A DNA stretch of 7,383 bases from Pseudomonadota bacterium (GTDB lineage Bacteria > Pseudomonadota > Gammaproteobacteria > SZUA-229), in assembly GCA_015222965.1 (NCBI GenBank), contig JADFWF010000003.1, positions 1 to 7,383 on the forward strand, given 5' to 3'. Position numbers and translations under genes: made by a program. The notes beneath the pieces are model-generated. The model saw only the letters and a program-made list of their open reading frames with translations, was not told where the DNA came from and searched no databases. Positions 6,157 to 7,383 of this stretch are shown here, piece after piece (the first letter of the stretch is position 1; every line of letters begins with the position of its first letter).

Positions 6157-6855
6157 CTATGCCCAGTCAAGGCCTGGCAATTTTTCAACGGTACCTAGAT
6201 GAGACAACAAACTGGAACGTAGCCAGGCCTGTAAGTTTTTAGTTAATTTCCGGTCACCCTGCACCTTTATATCACCCGTTTTTATCATATCGTTCAATTC
6301 AGACTGGCAGGTCCAGACAGCTGTCATTACTGCTAATGAAGATTGAATAATAATGTCTATATCATGTCCTGGATCATTCAGGCATAAATCTATGCGACCA
6401 TTTTCAGATATTAACCACCATTTGCGAGCACCTTCTGGAGCATCTGCATATTCAAACTGCACCACCACTTTCTGCTCTGGAAACTGTAAGGTATCCACAC
6501 TGCGGCGCATATCCCACATCAATAGACTGGCATCCAGATCATCATCCTTCAATGTTGTTTTTACCCATCGATGCCCCCAGGCCCCCATCAATTCGACGAT
6601 GGGGCGTAACTCCTGGCCTGCGTCGGTTAATTCATACGCCCCCTTCTCACTACCCACATGCTGAATAACACCAGCACTTTCCAGCTGTTTTAATCGTTTT
6701 GAGAGCAAAGTCGGTGACATCAACGGCACCCCCTTACGTAATTCATTAAAACGTGTACTACCAGCGATCAACTCCCTTACAACCAACAAGGTCCAGCGCT
6801 CACAGAGTAATTGCGTAGCTTGTGCAAGCGGGCAAAATTGACCATAAGTTTTCAT
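6157..6855 (-). CDS. HxlR-family transcriptional regulator with C-terminal SCP2-like domain
   Basis: Residues 6-98 form an HxlR-type winged helix: FCPLAQATQLLCERWTLLVV (7-26), a recognition region SPTLLSKRLKQLESAGVI (47-64), a wing with YELTDAG (74-80), and a final helix LRPIVELMGAWGHRW (83-97). Residues about 105-220 resemble SCP2 (sterol-carrier) domains, with WWLISENGRIDLCL (146-159), a DIDIIIQSSL segment (165-174), MTAVW (177-181) and a GDIKVQGD turn (194-201). SCP2 folds bind hydrophobic ligands, so a ligand- or redox-responsive repressor is plausible. HxlR proteins often sense electrophiles through an N-terminal Cys; here Cys8 is at that place and Cys18 is an extra one. At 232 residues it is about twice a minimal HxlR protein, explained by the extra domain. 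AAGG seven bases before the ATG is a good ribosome site. It is divergent from the globin gene and probably controls it. Confidence 0.9.
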   Translation of the reverse strand: MKTYGQFCPLAQATQLLCERWTLLVVRELIAGSTRFNELRKGVPLMSPTLLSKRLKQLESAGVIQHVGSEKGAYELTDAGQELRPIVELMGAWGHRWVKTTLKDDDLDASLLMWDMRRSVDTLQFPEQKVVVQFEYADAPEGARKWWLISENGRIDLCLNDPGHDIDIIIQSSLAVMTAVWTCQSELNDMIKTGDIKVQGDRKLTKNLQAWLRSSLLSHLGTVEKLPGLDWA

Positions 6856-6890
6856 AAAACGACCTTATTATTGAGTATGAATGGTTAAAT

Positions 6891-6896
6891 ATTGTA
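6891..6896 (-). promoter_or_regulatory. Possible -10 box of the HxlR-type regulator gene
   Basis: TACAAT on the minus strand matches the -10 consensus at five of six positions and touches the inverted repeat at 6896. The sequence 17-18 bases upstream (TTATGG/TTTATG) is a poor -35. If real, a protein on the inverted repeat would block the regulator's own transcription. Confidence 0.3.
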
Positions 6897-6912
6897 GTAC
6901 AGAAAGTGTACT
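6896..6912. promoter_or_regulatory. Perfect inverted repeat, candidate operator for the HxlR-type regulator
   Basis: AGTACA, five bases (GAAAG), then TGTACT: two perfect 6-bp half-sites centred at 6904, in the middle of the divergent intergenic region. Dyads with GTAC- or TAGTA-like half-sites are typical for dimeric HxlR/YodB-type repressors. Its position between the two genes suits simultaneous control of both. Binding is inferred. Confidence 0.5.
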
Positions 6913-6923
6913 TCCATAAAGTT

Positions 6924-6938
6924 GTTACAGCTGTTACA
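6924..6938 (+). repeat. Short direct repeat GTTACA-GCT-GTTACA in the globin promoter region
   Basis: Two copies of GTTACA (6924-6929 and 6933-6938) are separated by GCT, and the palindrome ACAGCTGT (6927-6934) spans them. It lies 54-69 bases before the globin start. It may be a second binding site or a part of the promoter; TTACAT (6934-6939) with TATGAA 18 bp later is a weak plus-strand promoter candidate. Confidence 0.3.
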
Positions 6939-6980
6939 TTGAATTTCGTTTAAAAACTATGAAGATACTTATTACCCTAC

Positions 6981-6985
6981 AGGAG
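6981..6985 (+). promoter_or_regulatory. Ribosome binding site of the truncated hemoglobin gene
   Basis: AGGAG lies seven bases before the ATG at 6993, the strongest Shine-Dalgarno in the window, which fixes this start and suggests high translation. It also argues against an upstream ATG at 6959 in another frame that has no such site. Confidence 0.8.
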
Positions 6986-6992
6986 ATTAACT

Positions 6993-7352
6993 ATGACAGC
7001 TTCACTCTATGAACGACTAGGCGGCACTGAAGGCATTACCAATATTGCCAGTGATATCGTTGAAAATCACTTGAAAAACCCCGCTATATCGACTCGATTT
7101 AAAGGCCTTGACGCAGACGTGTTAAAAAAAGGGGCCGCTACCTTTTTTATCATGGGCACTGGCGGACCTGAAGTTTATGAAGGTAAAGATATGCTGGCGA
7201 CTCATAAAGGCATGAACATATCAGCAGTAGAATTTATGGCTGTTTTAGATGATGGACTGGATGCTATGAAAAAAAATAATGTAGGCCAGCGTGAACAGGA
7301 AGAAGTATTATTTGTACTTTACAGCATGCGTGCTGACATCGTTTTAGTTTAG
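6993..7352 (+). CDS. Group 1 truncated hemoglobin (TrHbN-like)
   Basis: The 119-residue protein is full length for the family and starts with the hallmark LYERLGG (5-11). It continues with a B-helix DIVENHLKNP (21-30), F36 of the CD region, the E-helix and GTGGP turn (45-59), YEGKDM (62-67) and the proximal heme ligand His71 in THKGMNIS. The rest matches the G/H helices up to LYSMRADIV. Truncated hemoglobins bind heme and O2 or NO and often serve NO detoxification or redox sensing in the cytoplasm. Aligned by eye to Mycobacterium TrHbN, the distal Tyr B10 is Val23 and the distal Gln E11 is Ala48, so the usual hydrogen-bonding to bound O2 appears absent. Similar proteins with the same MNISAVEFMAVLDD-type F/G region exist in proteobacteria. 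The strong ribosome site and the divergent HxlR-type gene suggest inducible expression. The group 1 call is firm, the physiological role is not. Confidence 0.94.
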   Translation: MTASLYERLGGTEGITNIASDIVENHLKNPAISTRFKGLDADVLKKGAATFFIMGTGGPEVYEGKDMLATHKGMNISAVEFMAVLDDGLDAMKKNNVGQREQEEVLFVLYSMRADIVLV

Positions 7353-7383
7353 TCGCACTGCATCAACTTACCGCAGGCCTGAA

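Noticed and set aside
6959..7012. 17-codon upstream ORF overlapping the globin start
   Set aside because: It has no Shine-Dalgarno and shows no attenuator-like codon run; the globin's own AGGAG site explains the region better.

Overview
The window looks like chromosomal DNA of a Gram-negative, probably gammaproteobacterial, organism of moderate G+C. This rests on protein flavour only: an L-isoaspartyl methyltransferase with an export signal, a trace of a Kdo-transferase gene, a UgpQ-like phosphodiesterase and a group 1 truncated hemoglobin. I cannot name the genus.

Layout from left to right. (1) Positions 1-297 hold the 3' end of a plus-strand gene for a small membrane protein I do not recognise. 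(2) A 189-bp convergent intergenic gap follows, which contains a degenerate tRNA-like segment beside the next stop codon. (3) A minus-strand pair comes next: a signal-peptide-bearing protein-L-isoaspartate O-methyltransferase (3764-3030), then an 838-residue multi-pass membrane protein with a spermidine-synthase-like domain (3003-487). (4) Positions 3765-4191 contain no intact gene, but the minus strand carries a broken C-terminal remnant that reads like Kdo transferase (WaaA/KdtA). (5) A second minus-strand pair follows: a membrane-anchored alpha/beta hydrolase (5962-5087), then a glycerophosphodiester phosphodiesterase (5025-4192). (6) An HxlR-type regulator fused to an SCP2-like domain (6855-6157, minus) is divergent from a truncated hemoglobin (6993-7352, plus). 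Their shared 137-bp region contains a perfect inverted repeat, the best operator candidate in the window.

Working together. The regulator and globin form a plausible redox or NO/O2-responsive unit. The hydrolase and phosphodiesterase could act on lipid-derived esters and glycerophosphodiesters at the envelope. The methyltransferase and the SpeE-like membrane protein are probably co-transcribed and both have nucleotide-binding (SAM-type) folds, but a joint role is only inference. The most unusual points are the globin distal pocket without the usual Tyr B10 and Gln E11, the SpeE-like domain without recognisable aminopropyltransferase catalytic residues, the WaaA-like relic, and the tRNA-like relic. 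I did not find a clear new multi-gene defence or mobile system, and there is no CRISPR array, insertion sequence or intact RNA gene.
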